DNA of 64,000 bases from positions 625,001-689,000 of the forward strand of contig NZ_JABWRE020000001.1 in the NCBI RefSeq assembly GCF_014268815.2, in the 5' to 3' direction. The position numbers and the translations under genes are program-made. Under the pieces are notes generated by a model. The model saw only the letters and a program-made list of their open reading frames with translations, was not told the origin of the DNA and made no database searches. Within the stretch, counting starts at the first letter, position 1. Each line of letters opens with the position of its first letter. Of the stretch, positions 44,680 to 54,417 are shown piece after piece. The stretch is from Pseudomonas urmiensis (GTDB lineage Bacteria; Pseudomonadota; Gammaproteobacteria; Pseudomonadales; Pseudomonadaceae).

Positions 44680-45579
44680 TCAGCTCAGCACATGGTCCAC
44701 TGGCACCAACGCCGGTGGCAGCGGCTCATGCCCCAGCGCCGACAGCACATCGCGCTCGATCGTGCGCACCATGGCATCGGTCGGCAGGTCGTTCTCATCG
44801 CGGCCAAACGGATCTTCCAGCTCGTTGCCAATCGCATCCAGGCCAAAGAACGTGTAGCTGACGATGGTGGTGAACAATGGCGCCAGCCATCCCAGCGGTT
44901 CGGCCAGAGCAAACGGCAGCAACAAACAGAAGATGTAGATGGTTCGGTGCAGCAGCAAGGTGTAGGGGAAGGGCAGCGGCGTACCTTTGATCCGCTCGCA
45001 GGTCGCCTGGACCTCCGACAACCCAACCAGCCGCTGCTCAAGCAGGGTGTAGCGCCACTCACTGATCTGCTGGCGCTGCGCCAAGTCCGAACAGTGCTGG
45101 CCCAGCTCGCGCAGGATCCCATCACAGACATTGTGCGAACTGATCGCACTCGACTCGGCCAGCCATGGCCGCGCAGCACTGAGCGGATCTTCATTGCGCA
45201 GCCCGGCATTGAGCGCATGGGCAAAGCCACACAAGCTGCGCAGCAGCTCTGCACGCAGCCGCTGATCGGCAATTGCCGTGCTTTCGCGCACGAACGAGCG
45301 CATCTCGATGATCATCCTGCCCCAGGCCTTGCGCCCCTCCCACCAGCGGTCATAGCAGGCGTTGTTGCGAAAGCTCATGAAGATCGACAGCGACAGGCCA
45401 AGCAAGGTGAACGGCGTGGCGCTGACCGGCGAGAAGCGTTCCGGATAATGCCGCTCGACCAGCACGATCAGCGCCGCCAGCAAGGTCACCAGCAGGCAGC
45501 GCAAGGCGATGCGTTTGACGATCGAGCCTTTGAGGGTGAACAGCACACGCAGCACATCGGGGCGGGAGTGGACGATCAT
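44680..45579 (-). CDS. Bestrophin-family membrane protein (YneE/UPF0187)
   Basis: A 299-residue bestrophin homologue with the family sequences SIFMSFRNNACYDRWWEGRK, AWGRMIIEMRSF and FGLDAIGNELEDPFG. Bacterial bestrophins form pentameric ion channels (the Klebsiella one conducts cations). It lies 20 bases after moaA on the same strand, so the two are probably one transcription unit although no functional link is known. Confidence 0.9.
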   Translation of the reverse strand: MIVHSRPDVLRVLFTLKGSIVKRIALRCLLVTLLAALIVLVERHYPERFSPVSATPFTLLGLSLSIFMSFRNNACYDRWWEGRKAWGRMIIEMRSFVRESTAIADQRLRAELLRSLCGFAHALNAGLRNEDPLSAARPWLAESSAISSHNVCDGILRELGQHCSDLAQRQQISEWRYTLLEQRLVGLSEVQATCERIKGTPLPFPYTLLLHRTIYIFCLLLPFALAEPLGWLAPLFTTIVSYTFFGLDAIGNELEDPFGRDENDLPTDAMVRTIERDVLSALGHEPLPPALVPVDHVLS

Positions 45580-45599
45580 GGCAATCCAGAGGCGGCCGA

Positions 45600-46604
45600 T
45601 CAGCCGCCGGTCATGTTCATGAAACGCAGGATCTGTACCTCGCCGCCGACCTCGAAGTGGTGACGGTAAGGCTTGAGGTGCACGGCCTCACGGATGGCGT
45701 TCTCCAGCCGTTGGCTATCGCCCGGATGGGCGCGCAGGACTTGCTTGAGGTCCATCGAATGCTCGTTGCCCAGGCACAGCAGCAAGCGCCCTTCGACGGT
45801 CAGGCGCACCCGATTGCAGGTGGCGCAGAAGTTGTGGCTGTGCGGCGAGATGAATCCGACCCGGGTCTGCGGCGCCTCGGCCAGGCGCCAGTAACGGGCC
45901 GGCCCTTGGGAGGACTCGGCCGATTCGATCAGGGTGAAGTGCTCGGCCAAAAGCTCGCGCACTTCGTCGCTGGAGCAGTAGGATTCGCCGCGTTGATGCT
46001 CGCTGATCACCCCGAGCGGCATTTCTTCGATAAAGGAGATATCCAGCTCGCGGTCGATGGCAAAGCGCACCAGGTCGACGATTTCATCGTCGTTGCGGCC
46101 CTTGAGCACCACGCAGTTGAGCTTGGTGCGGCGAAAGCCTGCCTGGCGTGCAGCGTCGATGCCGGCGATCACCTGGGCCAGGTCGCCGGTGCGGGTGAGT
46201 TGGCGGAAACGCGCGCTGTCGAGGCTGTCGAGGCTGATGTTCAGGCGGCTGACGCCGGCGTCGAACAAAGGCTGCGCGAGTCGGCCCAGTTGCGAGCCGT
46301 TGCTGGTCAGGCACAGCTCACGCAGGCCGGGCAGGGCAGCGATACGCGCGCACAGTTCGACGATGCCCTGGCGCACCAGCGGCTCGCCACCGGTCAGGCG
46401 GATCTTGCGGGTACCGAGGGCGACGAAGCGCTCGGCCACTTGGTACAGCTCTTCGAGGCTGAGGATCTGCTGGCGCGGCAAGAACTGCATGTCTTCGGCC
46501 ATGCAGTACACGCAACGGAAGTCGCAACGGTCGGTGACCGACATCCGCAGGTAGTCGATTCTTCGGTTGAAGCCGTCGATCAGGGCCTGGCCGTTGGGTT
46601 CCAC
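45600..46604 (-). CDS. moaA: GTP 3',8-cyclase MoaA
   Basis: A 334-residue radical SAM enzyme, the first step of molybdopterin synthesis from GTP. The SAM cluster motif is CDFRCVYC (Cys27, Cys31, Cys34), the C-terminal cluster cysteines are in [19 protein letters not shown], and the protein ends in the conserved Gly-Gly (NMTGG). It lies upstream of the bestrophin gene and divergent from the molybdopterin oxidoreductase gene. Confidence 0.95.
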   Translation of the reverse strand: MEPNGQALIDGFNRRIDYLRMSVTDRCDFRCVYCMAEDMQFLPRQQILSLEELYQVAERFVALGTRKIRLTGGEPLVRQGIVELCARIAALPGLRELCLTSNGSQLGRLAQPLFDAGVSRLNISLDSLDSARFRQLTRTGDLAQVIAGIDAARQAGFRRTKLNCVVLKGRNDDEIVDLVRFAIDRELDISFIEEMPLGVISEHQRGESYCSSDEVRELLAEHFTLIESAESSQGPARYWRLAEAPQTRVGFISPHSHNFCATCNRVRLTVEGRLLLCLGNEHSMDLKQVLRAHPGDSQRLENAIREAVHLKPYRHHFEVGGEVQILRFMNMTGG

Positions 46605-46870
46605 ATTCGCGCTCTGAGTAAGAGGGGGTTAGGTCCAAGCTATAACCTGCGCCGGGCTGCGTCAAATTGCTTTGCCCTCTCACATGATCAATCTCCTCTA
46701 TCACTGCCACAGGCCTCGATTGGCAAGGGCTGTAGGCCATGATCGACAGGGCTTATCGTGCTGTAAGACATTTCGATTGGACGCACCAGGGGCGGCCTTC
46801 TTAGGCTGGAAAAAACATCGGGCGACTCGATCCGGTGAACCATTCGATGCCCCGCGTGAGGATCTACCGC

Positions 46871-49198
46871 ATGAGCCAAGACCAACACATCAGGGACTAC
46901 AAGGGCCCGGCCGCCGGCTGGGGCGCGCTCAAGAGCGTGACCAAGAGCTGGCTGGGCAGTGAAAACGCCTTCAAGAATCTGCGGGCCATGCTCAAGACCA
47001 ACCAGAACGGGGGCTTCGACTGCCCAGGCTGCGCCTGGGGCGAGTCGCCGGAAAGCGACATGGTCAAGTTCTGCGAAAACGGCGCCAAGGCGGTCAACTG
47101 GGAGGCCACCGGCCGCTCGGTGGACCCGGCGTTCTTCGCCAAGTACAGCGTCAGCGCCCTGGCCGAGCAGAGCGACTATTGGCTCGAATACCAAGGCCGC
47201 CTGACCCACCCGATGCGCTACGACGCCGCCACCGATCATTACGTAGAGACCAGCTGGGACGAGGCCTTCGCCCTGATTGCCGAGCACCTTAAGGCGCTTG
47301 CTTCGCCCGATGAAGCCGAGTTCTACACCTCAGGTCGGGCCAGCAACGAAGCGGCGTTTCTCTATCAGCTGTTCGTCCGCGCCTATGGCACCAACAACTT
47401 CCCCGACTGCTCGAACATGTGCCATGAAGCCAGTGGCGTGGGCATGGGCAGCACACTCGGGGTGGGCAAGGGCACGGTGGTGTTCCATGACCTGGAACTG
47501 GCCGATGCGATCTTCGTGATTGGCCAGAACCCTGGCACCAATCACCCGCGCATGCTCGAACCGTTGCGCGAGGCGGTTCGCCGCGGCGCGCAGGTGGTGT
47601 GTTTCAACCCGCTCAAGGAGCGCGGCCTGGAGCGTTTCCAGCACCCGCAGCACCCATTCGAGATGCTCAGCAATGGCTCTGAACCCACCAATACCGCCTA
47701 CTTCCGCCCAGCGCTGGGCGGTGACATGGCGGCCATGCGCGGTATCGCCAAGTTCCTCTTGCAGTGGGAGCGCGAGGCCCAGGCCAATGGCCAGCCAGCG
47801 GTGTTCGACCATGCCTTCATCGCCGAGCACACCGACGGTATCGACGACTACCTGGCGGCGGTCGATGCTACCTCGTGGGCGCATATCGTCGAACAGTCTG
47901 GCCTGACCCTGGCCGAGATCGAGCTGGCTGCGCGCATGTACCGCAAGGCTGAGCGGGTGATCATGTGCTGGGCCATGGGCGTTACCCAGCATCGCCACTC
48001 GGTGCCGACCGTGCAGGAGCTGGTCAACCTGCAACTGCTGCGCGGCAACGTCGGCAAGCCGGGGGCCGGCCTGTCGCCAGTGCGCGGCCACAGCAACGTG
48101 CAGGGCGACCGCACCATGGGCATCGACGAGAAGCCCAAGGCAGCGTTGCTCGACGCCCTGGAAAAACGCTTCCAGTTCAAGGTGCCGCGTGAGCAGGGGC
48201 ATAACGCCGTGCTGGCGATCCAGGCGATGGAGCAGGGCCGGGCCAAGGTGTTCATCGGCCTGGGCGGCAACTTCGCCCAAGCCACCCCCGATACCCCACG
48301 CACTCACGAGGCGCTGCGCAAGTGTGCGCTGACCGTGCAGATATCCACCAAGCTCAACCGCTCGCACCTGGTGACCGGGCGGGATGCGCTGATCCTGCCG
48401 TGCCTGGGTCGGACCGAGATCGACCTGCAAGCCAACGGTCCGCAAGGGGTGACGGTGGAAGACACCTTCAGCATGGTGCACATCTCCCACGGCCAGCTCA
48501 AAGCGCGCTCGCCGCACATGCGTTCGGAGCCGGCGATCATTGCCGGGATGGCCCAGGCGACCTTGGGCAAGCACCCCATCGACTGGGAGTACGCCATCGC
48601 CGATTACAGCCGTATCCGCAGCATGATCGCCGATGTGATCCCGGGTTTTGCCCAGTTCAATCAGCGCCTTGAGCAACCCGGCGGCTTCCATCTGGGCAAC
48701 AGTGCGGCCGAGCGCACCTGGCGCACCTCTACGGGCACCGCGCGCTTCACCGCCAGCGCCCTGCCTGAGCACCTGGTCAACGCCCAGGTGCTGGCACGCG
48801 GGGATAAACCCGATCTGATCTTGCAGACCTTGCGCTCGCACGATCAGTACAACACCACGCTGTATGGCCTGGATGATCGCTATCGCGGGGTGTTTGGCCT
48901 GCGCGAAGTGGTGTTCGTCAACGAAGCCGACATCCGCCGCCTGGGCTTCGAGCCTGGCGAGCAGGTGGACATGGTTTCGCTCTGGGAGGACGGCCGTGAA
49001 CGGCGGGTTAGTGGCTTTCGCCTGGTGGCGTTCGATGTGCCCGAGGGGCAGGCGGCGGCGTATTACCCGGAGACCAATCCGCTGGTGCCGTTGGAGAGCT
49101 ATGGCGAAGGGACGTACACGCCGACCTCCAAGTTCGTGGCGATTCGTTTGGAGAAAGCCAAGCAGGGCAATCGGATCGGGCTGGTCGCTGCTGATTGA
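46871..49198 (+). CDS. FdhF/YdeP-family molybdopterin oxidoreductase
   Basis: A 775-residue molybdopterin-dinucleotide enzyme of the FdhF/YdeP family (formate dehydrogenase alpha-like). Cys51 and Cys54 (FDCPGCAWGE) lie at the N-terminus, CHEASGVGMG provides the probable Mo-ligand region, IGQNPGTNHPRM and GVTQHRHSVPTVQELVNL are cofactor-binding stretches, and a C-terminal dinucleotide-binding domain starts near residue 640. Unlike FdhF it has no full four-cysteine N-terminal [4Fe-4S] motif that I can see. Start ATG at 46871 with GAGGA eight bases before it. Electron partner and substrate unknown (YdeP is linked to acid resistance in E. coli). Confidence 0.88.
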   Translation: MSQDQHIRDYKGPAAGWGALKSVTKSWLGSENAFKNLRAMLKTNQNGGFDCPGCAWGESPESDMVKFCENGAKAVNWEATGRSVDPAFFAKYSVSALAEQSDYWLEYQGRLTHPMRYDAATDHYVETSWDEAFALIAEHLKALASPDEAEFYTSGRASNEAAFLYQLFVRAYGTNNFPDCSNMCHEASGVGMGSTLGVGKGTVVFHDLELADAIFVIGQNPGTNHPRMLEPLREAVRRGAQVVCFNPLKERGLERFQHPQHPFEMLSNGSEPTNTAYFRPALGGDMAAMRGIAKFLLQWEREAQANGQPAVFDHAFIAEHTDGIDDYLAAVDATSWAHIVEQSGLTLAEIELAARMYRKAERVIMCWAMGVTQHRHSVPTVQELVNLQLLRGNVGKPGAGLSPVRGHSNVQGDRTMGIDEKPKAALLDALEKRFQFKVPREQGHNAVLAIQAMEQGRAKVFIGLGGNFAQATPDTPRTHEALRKCALTVQISTKLNRSHLVTGRDALILPCLGRTEIDLQANGPQGVTVEDTFSMVHISHGQLKARSPHMRSEPAIIAGMAQATLGKHPIDWEYAIADYSRIRSMIADVIPGFAQFNQRLEQPGGFHLGNSAAERTWRTSTGTARFTASALPEHLVNAQVLARGDKPDLILQTLRSHDQYNTTLYGLDDRYRGVFGLREVVFVNEADIRRLGFEPGEQVDMVSLWEDGRERRVSGFRLVAFDVPEGQAAAYYPETNPLVPLESYGEGTYTPTSKFVAIRLEKAKQGNRIGLVAAD

Positions 49199-49222
49199 TG
49201 GCGCCAATACCGGCCACTTCGC

Positions 49223-49261
49223 GGGCAAGTTGCAGCGGCGGTGCGCCGCTGCAACTTGCCC
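49223..49261. terminator. Perfect 18-bp hairpin between convergent genes
   Basis: GGGCAAGTTGCAGCGGCG / CGCCGCTGCAACTTGCCC with a 3-base loop GTG. It has no long T-run on either side, but its position between the convergent oxidoreductase and Lrp genes suggests bidirectional transcription blocking. Confidence 0.7.
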
Positions 49262-49266
49262 AGATT

Positions 49267-49725
49267 TCAGCGATGAACCGGATAAGCCGTGGTGTACTTC
49301 ATCTGCTCCATGGCAAAACTCGAGGTGATGTTCGACAGCCCATCGGTGCTGGTAATCAGCTTCTTGTAGAAGCGGTCATAGGCTGCGATATCGCCCACCA
49401 CCACACGCAGCATGTAGTCCCAATCCCCCGACATGCGATAAAACTCCATCACCTCCTCGAAGCTGCTCACCGTCGCGGCAAACTGCTCGAGCCAGGCGCT
49501 GTCGTGGCGTTGGGTCTTGAGCTGGACGAACACGGTCAGGCCCAGCCCCAGGCGCTCAGGGTCGAGCAGGGCGACGCGGCCACGGATGTAGCCTTCGTCT
49601 TCCAGGCGCTTGACCCGCTTCCAGCAGGGGGTGGTAGTGAGGTTGACCGCTTCGGCCAAGTCCTTGAGGGAAATCGATGCGTCGCGCTGGAGCAGGGTGA
49701 GGATGTGCTGGTCGAAACTGTCCAT
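49267..49725 (-). CDS. Lrp/AsnC-family transcriptional regulator
   Basis: A 152-residue regulator with an N-terminal HTH (LLQRDASISLKDLAEAVNL, TTTPCWKRVKRLEDEGYI) and a C-terminal RAM/ACT effector domain (MSGDWDYMLRVVVGD). It resembles Lrp-type activators responding to amino acids. It is divergent from the PLP enzyme gene with about a 170-base gap, so it probably controls that gene in response to a sulfur amino acid. Confidence 0.92.
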   Translation of the reverse strand: MDSFDQHILTLLQRDASISLKDLAEAVNLTTTPCWKRVKRLEDEGYIRGRVALLDPERLGLGLTVFVQLKTQRHDSAWLEQFAATVSSFEEVMEFYRMSGDWDYMLRVVVGDIAAYDRFYKKLITSTDGLSNITSSFAMEQMKYTTAYPVHR

Positions 49726-49893
49726 ATCGGCGGGCGGCTATCAGCAGAAAAATATCCTCCACATTAGCTCAGCCAGAGCATGCAGAAAACACCAAGGGCT
49801 TGTCCGCGCAAAGGAAATTCCCCTCTCGGCCAGGGCGCGTTGGATATGCGATAGTGGCGCACTTCTCTTCTTTCCCAGTCAATGGACCCGACC

Positions 49894-51057
49894 ATGTCCG
49901 ACAAGCCGCGTAATTTCGCCACTCGCACCATTCATGCTGGCGAGCAATCCAGCGTTGCCGACAACGCCATCTTCCCGCCGATCTACACCGCCAGCTCGTA
50001 CATCAAGCGCGGCCTGGACGATAACCCCGAGTACGCCTACAGCCGCGTCGCCAACCCGACCCGGCATGCCTATGAAACCTGCGTCGCCGCTCTGGAAGAA
50101 GGGGTTGGCGCGGTGGCGTGCGCCTCGGGTGTGAGCGCCACCGCCACAGTGCTGGAGCTGCTCTCCAAGGACGCTCACGTGGTGGTGATGAACGGCGTCT
50201 ACGGCGGCACCTTCCGCCTGCTTGAAGACTACCGTGGGCGCACCTCGGGGCTGACCACCAGCTATGTCGACCTCAATGACCTGGAGGCCGTCGCTGCCGC
50301 AATTCGCCCAGAAACCCAGCTGATCTGGATCGAGTCGCCGACCAACCCGCTGCTGCACCTGGTCGATATCCAGGCGGTGTGCACGTTGGCCCGCGAGCGC
50401 GGCATTCTGACCTGCATCGACAACACCTTCTGCTCGCCCTGGAACCAGCAGCCAATCACCCTGGGCGTGGACTTGGTGATGCATTCGGCGAGCAAGTACA
50501 TTGGCGGCCACTCCGACCTGACCGGTGGCGTGGTGGTCGCGGCCAACCAGGAGCTGCTCGGGCGCCTGCGCAAGATCAGCATGGCGGTGGGCGCGATCCA
50601 GGGCCCGTTCGATTGCTACCTGGCCCTGCGCGGGCTGAAGACCCTCGATGTGCGTATGGAGCGCCAGAGCGCCAACGCCCTGCGTGTAGCGCAGTTCCTT
50701 GAGGCGCATCCACAGGTCGAACAGGTGTATTACCCAGGCCTTGAGAGCCATCCGCAACACGCGCTGAGCAAGCGCCAGATGCGCACCGGTGGTGCGGTGG
50801 TGGCCATGCGCATCAAGGGTGATCGGGCGGCGGTCAATCGCCTGGTCGAAGCGCTGTCGATCTTTGTCCTGGCCGACTCCCTGGGTGGGGTGGAAAGCAT
50901 GATCAACCACTCCTGGAGCATGTCGCACAACTCCCTGAGCCCTGAGCAGAAAGGGCTGATGGGGATCGGCGAAAACCTGCTGCGGCTGTCGGTGGGGATC
51001 GAGGATTACCGGGATCTGATCGAGGATCTGGATGTGGCCCTGAAGGCGTCTGCGTAA
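49894..51057 (+). CDS. PLP-dependent trans-sulfuration enzyme (cystathionine gamma-synthase / methionine gamma-lyase family)
   Basis: A 387-residue Cys/Met-metabolism PLP enzyme. The PLP Lys201 is in HSASKYIGGHSD, and the N-terminal YSRVANPTRHAYE and VGAVACASGVSA are conserved. The family splits or joins thioethers (cystathionine, methionine, O-acyl-homoserine); which activity applies cannot be decided from sequence. Two ATGs are possible (49882, 49894); neither has a clear binding site, and 49894 (MSDKPRNFATRTIHAG) matches homologues best as I recall. Divergent Lrp gene upstream suggests induction by its substrate. Confidence 0.88.
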   Translation: MSDKPRNFATRTIHAGEQSSVADNAIFPPIYTASSYIKRGLDDNPEYAYSRVANPTRHAYETCVAALEEGVGAVACASGVSATATVLELLSKDAHVVVMNGVYGGTFRLLEDYRGRTSGLTTSYVDLNDLEAVAAAIRPETQLIWIESPTNPLLHLVDIQAVCTLARERGILTCIDNTFCSPWNQQPITLGVDLVMHSASKYIGGHSDLTGGVVVAANQELLGRLRKISMAVGAIQGPFDCYLALRGLKTLDVRMERQSANALRVAQFLEAHPQVEQVYYPGLESHPQHALSKRQMRTGGAVVAMRIKGDRAAVNRLVEALSIFVLADSLGGVESMINHSWSMSHNSLSPEQKGLMGIGENLLRLSVGIEDYRDLIEDLDVALKASA

Positions 51058-51070
51058 GCGCCTGACAGAG

Positions 51071-51144
51071 CCATCGCGGGGCAAGCCCGCTGCCACGTCG
51101 AACTCGTCGCGAGTAGCAGGTGGCAGCAGGTGTGCCCGGCGATG
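51071..51144. repeat. REP inverted pair, second copy diverged
   Basis: CCATCGCGGGGCAAGCCCGC (51071 on) and a weaker inverted partner (GGCAGCAGGTGTGCCCGGCG), between the PLP enzyme gene and a convergent small gene. Confidence 0.8.
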
Positions 51145-51160
51145 TTTGGTTGTGCCCGGG

Positions 51161-51397
51161 TCAGGATTTGGGCGGATGGATAATTCGTTCGATCTTGTCC
51201 TTGATCAGCAACCTTTCCTTGCGTAGCCGGTTGACGGCCTCGTCTGCGGTGCCGTTGCCCTCGGCGGCCACCACCTCTTTGTCCTTGCCGTTGTATTCCT
51301 TGTGCAGCTTGTGCAGCGCCGGGTCCTTGTCGATCAGGGCCTGGAAGGCATCAGCAGTAATGTGCAAGTCAGCGAGCAGATCATGCGGTACGGGCAT
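51161..51397 (-). CDS. YdcH family small protein (DUF465)
   Basis: A 78-residue, mostly helical, highly charged protein starting MPVPHDLLADLHITADAFQA and ending KERLLIKDKIERIIHPP. Length and the paired helices fit DUF465/YdcH, a widespread family without assigned function. The ATG at 51397 has GAGGTGA just upstream; the longer in-frame extension upstream is not conserved-looking. Confidence 0.85.
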   Translation of the reverse strand: MPVPHDLLADLHITADAFQALIDKDPALHKLHKEYNGKDKEVVAAEGNGTADEAVNRLRKERLLIKDKIERIIHPPKS

Positions 51398-51514
51398 TTC
51401 TTCACCTCTGTTCAGGGTTAGCGAAAGGTGTTGAACCCTGAGGATAGTCGCCTTTGCCGCGCTGGGGGAGTGGGGTAGGCTGTCGCTTCTGCCCGCGAAC
51501 CGGAAACCCCTGCC

Positions 51515-51880
51515 ATGCCGCACTTGAACCTGGAATACAGCGATAACCTGCCTGAGCTGAAGGTCGATGTACTGCTGTTGCGCCTAAACAACGCCTTGTT
51601 GGCCAGCGGCCAATTTGCCGATGAGCTGGATATCAAGAGCCGTGCCCAGGCCTTCGCCAACTACCAGGTAGGCACCTCGCTGGCCGCGCGAGCGTTTGCC
51701 CATGTGCGCCTGGCGATCCTCAGCGGGCGCACCGAAGCGGTCAAGAAACAACTGAGCGCGCATCTGCTGGAGGTGCTGCGCGAGGCCATCCCGGCGCAGC
51801 CCGGCCTGGATATCCAGTTGTGCGTGGAAGTGCTGGATATCGAGCGTGAGCCGTATGCCAAACTTCACCTGCCTGGCTAA
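51515..51880 (+). CDS. 5-carboxymethyl-2-hydroxymuconate delta-isomerase-like protein
   Basis: A 121-residue tautomerase-superfamily protein, with the catalytic Pro next to the start Met (MPHLNLEYSDNL). It resembles CHMI (HpaF/HpcD) of homoprotocatechuate degradation in length and in the KSRAQAFANYQVG segment. No other hpa genes are nearby, so the physiological substrate may be different. It stands alone between ydcH-like and rnd. Confidence 0.85.
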   Translation: MPHLNLEYSDNLPELKVDVLLLRLNNALLASGQFADELDIKSRAQAFANYQVGTSLAARAFAHVRLAILSGRTEAVKKQLSAHLLEVLREAIPAQPGLDIQLCVEVLDIEREPYAKLHLPG

Positions 51881-51969
51881 ACCTGGCGCAGGCACGGCAA
51901 TGGTCGCCAGGTTTCGCGTGCAGGGCCCACGGCGTATATACTGCGCGCCAATGATTGTGGGAGAGCCTC

Positions 51970-53100
51970 GTGGCCATCGAAATACACTGGATCTGTGACG
52001 ACCAAAGCCTGGCCGAGCACTGCCGGACCTGGCGCGAACTGCCCTTCGTAGCGCTCGATACCGAATTCATGCGGGTCGACACCTTTTATCCGAAAGCCGG
52101 CCTGCTGCAGATCGGCGATGGCAACAAGGCCTTTCTGATCGATCCGTTGCTGATCGGCAACTGGCAGCCGCTGGCCGAGCTGCTCGAAGACAGCGCTGTG
52201 GTCAAGGTCGTGCACGCCTGTAGCGAAGACCTCGAAGTGCTGCTGCGCCTGACCGGCAAGCTGCCCCAGCCGCTGTTCGACACGCAACTGGCCGCGGCCT
52301 ATCTGAACATTGGCTTCTCGATGGGCTATTCGCGCCTGGTGCAGGAAGTGCTCGGGCTCGACCTGCCCAAGGGCGAGACTCGCTCCGACTGGTTGCAGCG
52401 CCCACTGTCGGAGACTCAGGTCAGCTACGCCGCCGAAGATGCCGTGCACCTGGCCGAGCTGTTCAGCGAGCTGCGCCCGAAACTGTCGGACGACAAATAC
52501 GCCTGGGTGCTGGAAGACGGCGCCGAGCTGGTCGCGCAGATGCGCCGCGAGGTCGAACCCCAGACCCTCTACCGCGACGTCAAGCTGGCCTGGAAACTGT
52601 CGCGCCAGCAACTGGCGGTGCTGCGTGAGCTGTGCGCCTGGCGCGAGCGCGAGGCGCGCAGCCGCGACCTGCCGCGCAACCGCGTGCTGCGTGAGCATTC
52701 GCTGTGGCCGATGGCCAAGACCCAGCCCGACAACCTCTCGGCGCTGGCCAAGATCGATGACATGCACCCGCGTACCATCCGCCAGGACGGCGAGTTCCTG
52801 CTCAAGCTGATCAAGCAGGCCGGCAGCGTGCCCGCCGAGCAGTATCCACAAGCCTTGCCCGAACCCCTGCCAATCGAAGCCTCTGGCATCCTCAAGCGCC
52901 TGCGTGCGGTTGGCCAGGCCGAAGGCGAGCGGTTGGGCATCGCCCCCGAGCTGATGCTGCGCAAAAAGACCCTCGAAGCCCTGCTCAAGAGCGGCTACCC
53001 CAACGGTCCCTATCAATTGCCTGATTCGCTGCGCGGCTGGCGTCGCGAGCGGATGGGCCAGGCCCTGCTGGATGATCTGGCAGGTGCCGGAGAAGCCTGA
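51970..53100 (+). CDS. rnd: Ribonuclease D
   Basis: A 376-residue 3'-5' exoribonuclease that trims tRNA precursors. The DEDDy catalytic residues are visible: FVALDTEFM (Asp30, Glu32), [13 protein letters not shown], and the YAAEDAVHL Tyr/Asp motif. An HRDC helical domain follows from about residue 210. The start is GTG at 51970 with GGGAGAG just upstream. The ycgL gene overlaps its stop codon by one base. Confidence 0.95.
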   Translation: MAIEIHWICDDQSLAEHCRTWRELPFVALDTEFMRVDTFYPKAGLLQIGDGNKAFLIDPLLIGNWQPLAELLEDSAVVKVVHACSEDLEVLLRLTGKLPQPLFDTQLAAAYLNIGFSMGYSRLVQEVLGLDLPKGETRSDWLQRPLSETQVSYAAEDAVHLAELFSELRPKLSDDKYAWVLEDGAELVAQMRREVEPQTLYRDVKLAWKLSRQQLAVLRELCAWREREARSRDLPRNRVLREHSLWPMAKTQPDNLSALAKIDDMHPRTIRQDGEFLLKLIKQAGSVPAEQYPQALPEPLPIEASGILKRLRAVGQAEGERLGIAPELMLRKKTLEALLKSGYPNGPYQLPDSLRGWRRERMGQALLDDLAGAGEA

Positions 53101-53393
53101 TGAAACGTATCTGTTCGATCTACAAAAGCCCGCGCAAGAACGAAATGTACCTCTACGTGCTCAAGGCCGATGGCCTGGAGCGTGTTCCCGACGGCCTGCT
53201 ACCGTTTTTCGGCACCCCGATCCACGCCTTCGACCTGGTGCTCAGCCCAGAGCGCAAGCTGGCCCGCGAGGATATCGCCAAGGTGCTCGAGAACCTTGAG
53301 AACCAGGGTTATCACTTGCAGATGCCGCCCGCTGAAGACGAGTACATCGAGCACCTGCCCGAAGAGCTGCTGCGCCGCAACGACCCGGTCTGA
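53100..53393 (+). CDS. YcgL domain-containing protein
   Basis: A 97-residue YcgL-family protein: the start [20 protein letters not shown] and the central [19 protein letters not shown] are diagnostic. The fold is known from structures but its function is not. It overlaps the last base of the rnd stop codon, an rnd-ycgL coupling common in gammaproteobacteria, suggesting an RNA-related role. Confidence 0.93.
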   Translation: MKRICSIYKSPRKNEMYLYVLKADGLERVPDGLLPFFGTPIHAFDLVLSPERKLAREDIAKVLENLENQGYHLQMPPAEDEYIEHLPEELLRRNDPV

Positions 53394-53473
53394 TTCCGGC
53401 CTGCGGCTAACCCTCTGCCAAGCGGCCCGCCAGTCGGGCCGCGTTTAGTTGTCTGCCAAGGTTGTTTTTCAAG

Positions 53474-54406
53474 ATGCGCGTTCTGATCGCTGAACAGGAT
53501 CATGCCAACTACGCTCGCCTGTTGGCCGAAGCGGCCCCGGACCTGCAGGTGGTGACCAGCGGTGACTCCGCCGAACTGGCCCGCCTGGCGCCCGACAGCC
53601 CCGTGTGGCTGGGGCAGCCTGACCTGCTCGCCAGCCTGCTGCGCCAGGGCCATAAGCCGCAATGGGTGCAATCGACCTGGGCCGGCATCACCCCGTTGTT
53701 GGCTGACGGCCTGCCACGTGATTACCGCCTGACCCGCGCCGTGGGGATTTTTGGCCAGGTCATGGCCGAATACATGCTGACCTACATGCTCGGCCATGAG
53801 CGCGATGTGCTGTCGCGGCTGGTCAGCCAGGTCGAGCGGCGTTGGGACGACCGCCCGGGGCGCACCTTGGAGGGGCGTCAGGTGCTGATCGTCGGTACCG
53901 GTGATATCGGTCAACGTGTTGCCGAGTTCTTGCTGCCATTTGGCGTGGTCCTGCGCGGCGTTGCCAGCAGTGCCCGGGAGCAGGCGCCGTTCATTGAAGT
54001 GGCGGGGTTGGATCAGTTACCGCGCATGGTCGAACAAGCGGACTATGTGCTCAACCTGCTGCCCGATACACCCGCGACCCATGATCTGTACGACGCTGCG
54101 CTGTTCAAGCGCTTCAAGCCCAGCGCGCTGTTCATCAACGCCGGGCGCGGGGTGGCGGTGGTCGATGGCGACCTGGTCGAGGCGCTCAAGGAAGGGCATC
54201 TGGCAGGCGCGGTGATCGATGTCTGCCGTCAGGAGCCATTGCCCCAGCGCCACCCGTTCTGGACCGCCTGGGGCTTGCTGTTGACCGGGCACAGCTCGGC
54301 GCCCACCTCGCCAGCGGCGATGGTGCGTTTGTTCGTCGAGAATGCGCAGGCGTATGCGGCGGGGCAGGGCTTGCGTGGGGAAGTGGATTTTCTGCGCGGG
54401 TACTGA
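53474..54406 (+). CDS. D-2-hydroxyacid dehydrogenase (GhrA-like)
   Basis: A 310-residue 2-hydroxyacid dehydrogenase of the GhrA group. It has QVLIVGTGDIGQRVAEFL for NAD(P), INAGRGVAVVD with the catalytic Arg, and CRQEPLPQRHPFW then GHSSAPT with the Glu and the His. The substrate-recognising VQSTWAGITPLL is typical of glyoxylate/hydroxypyruvate reductase relatives. Start ATG at 53474. It probably continues the rnd-ycgL strand as a separate unit. Confidence 0.88.
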   Translation: MRVLIAEQDHANYARLLAEAAPDLQVVTSGDSAELARLAPDSPVWLGQPDLLASLLRQGHKPQWVQSTWAGITPLLADGLPRDYRLTRAVGIFGQVMAEYMLTYMLGHERDVLSRLVSQVERRWDDRPGRTLEGRQVLIVGTGDIGQRVAEFLLPFGVVLRGVASSAREQAPFIEVAGLDQLPRMVEQADYVLNLLPDTPATHDLYDAALFKRFKPSALFINAGRGVAVVDGDLVEALKEGHLAGAVIDVCRQEPLPQRHPFWTAWGLLLTGHSSAPTSPAAMVRLFVENAQAYAAGQGLRGEVDFLRGY

Positions 54407-54417
54407 ACTTGATTGCT

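Noticed and set aside
47330..49228. 632-residue minus-strand frame opposite the molybdopterin oxidoreductase
   Set aside because: Fully antisense to a gene with strong family motifs; no independent evidence.
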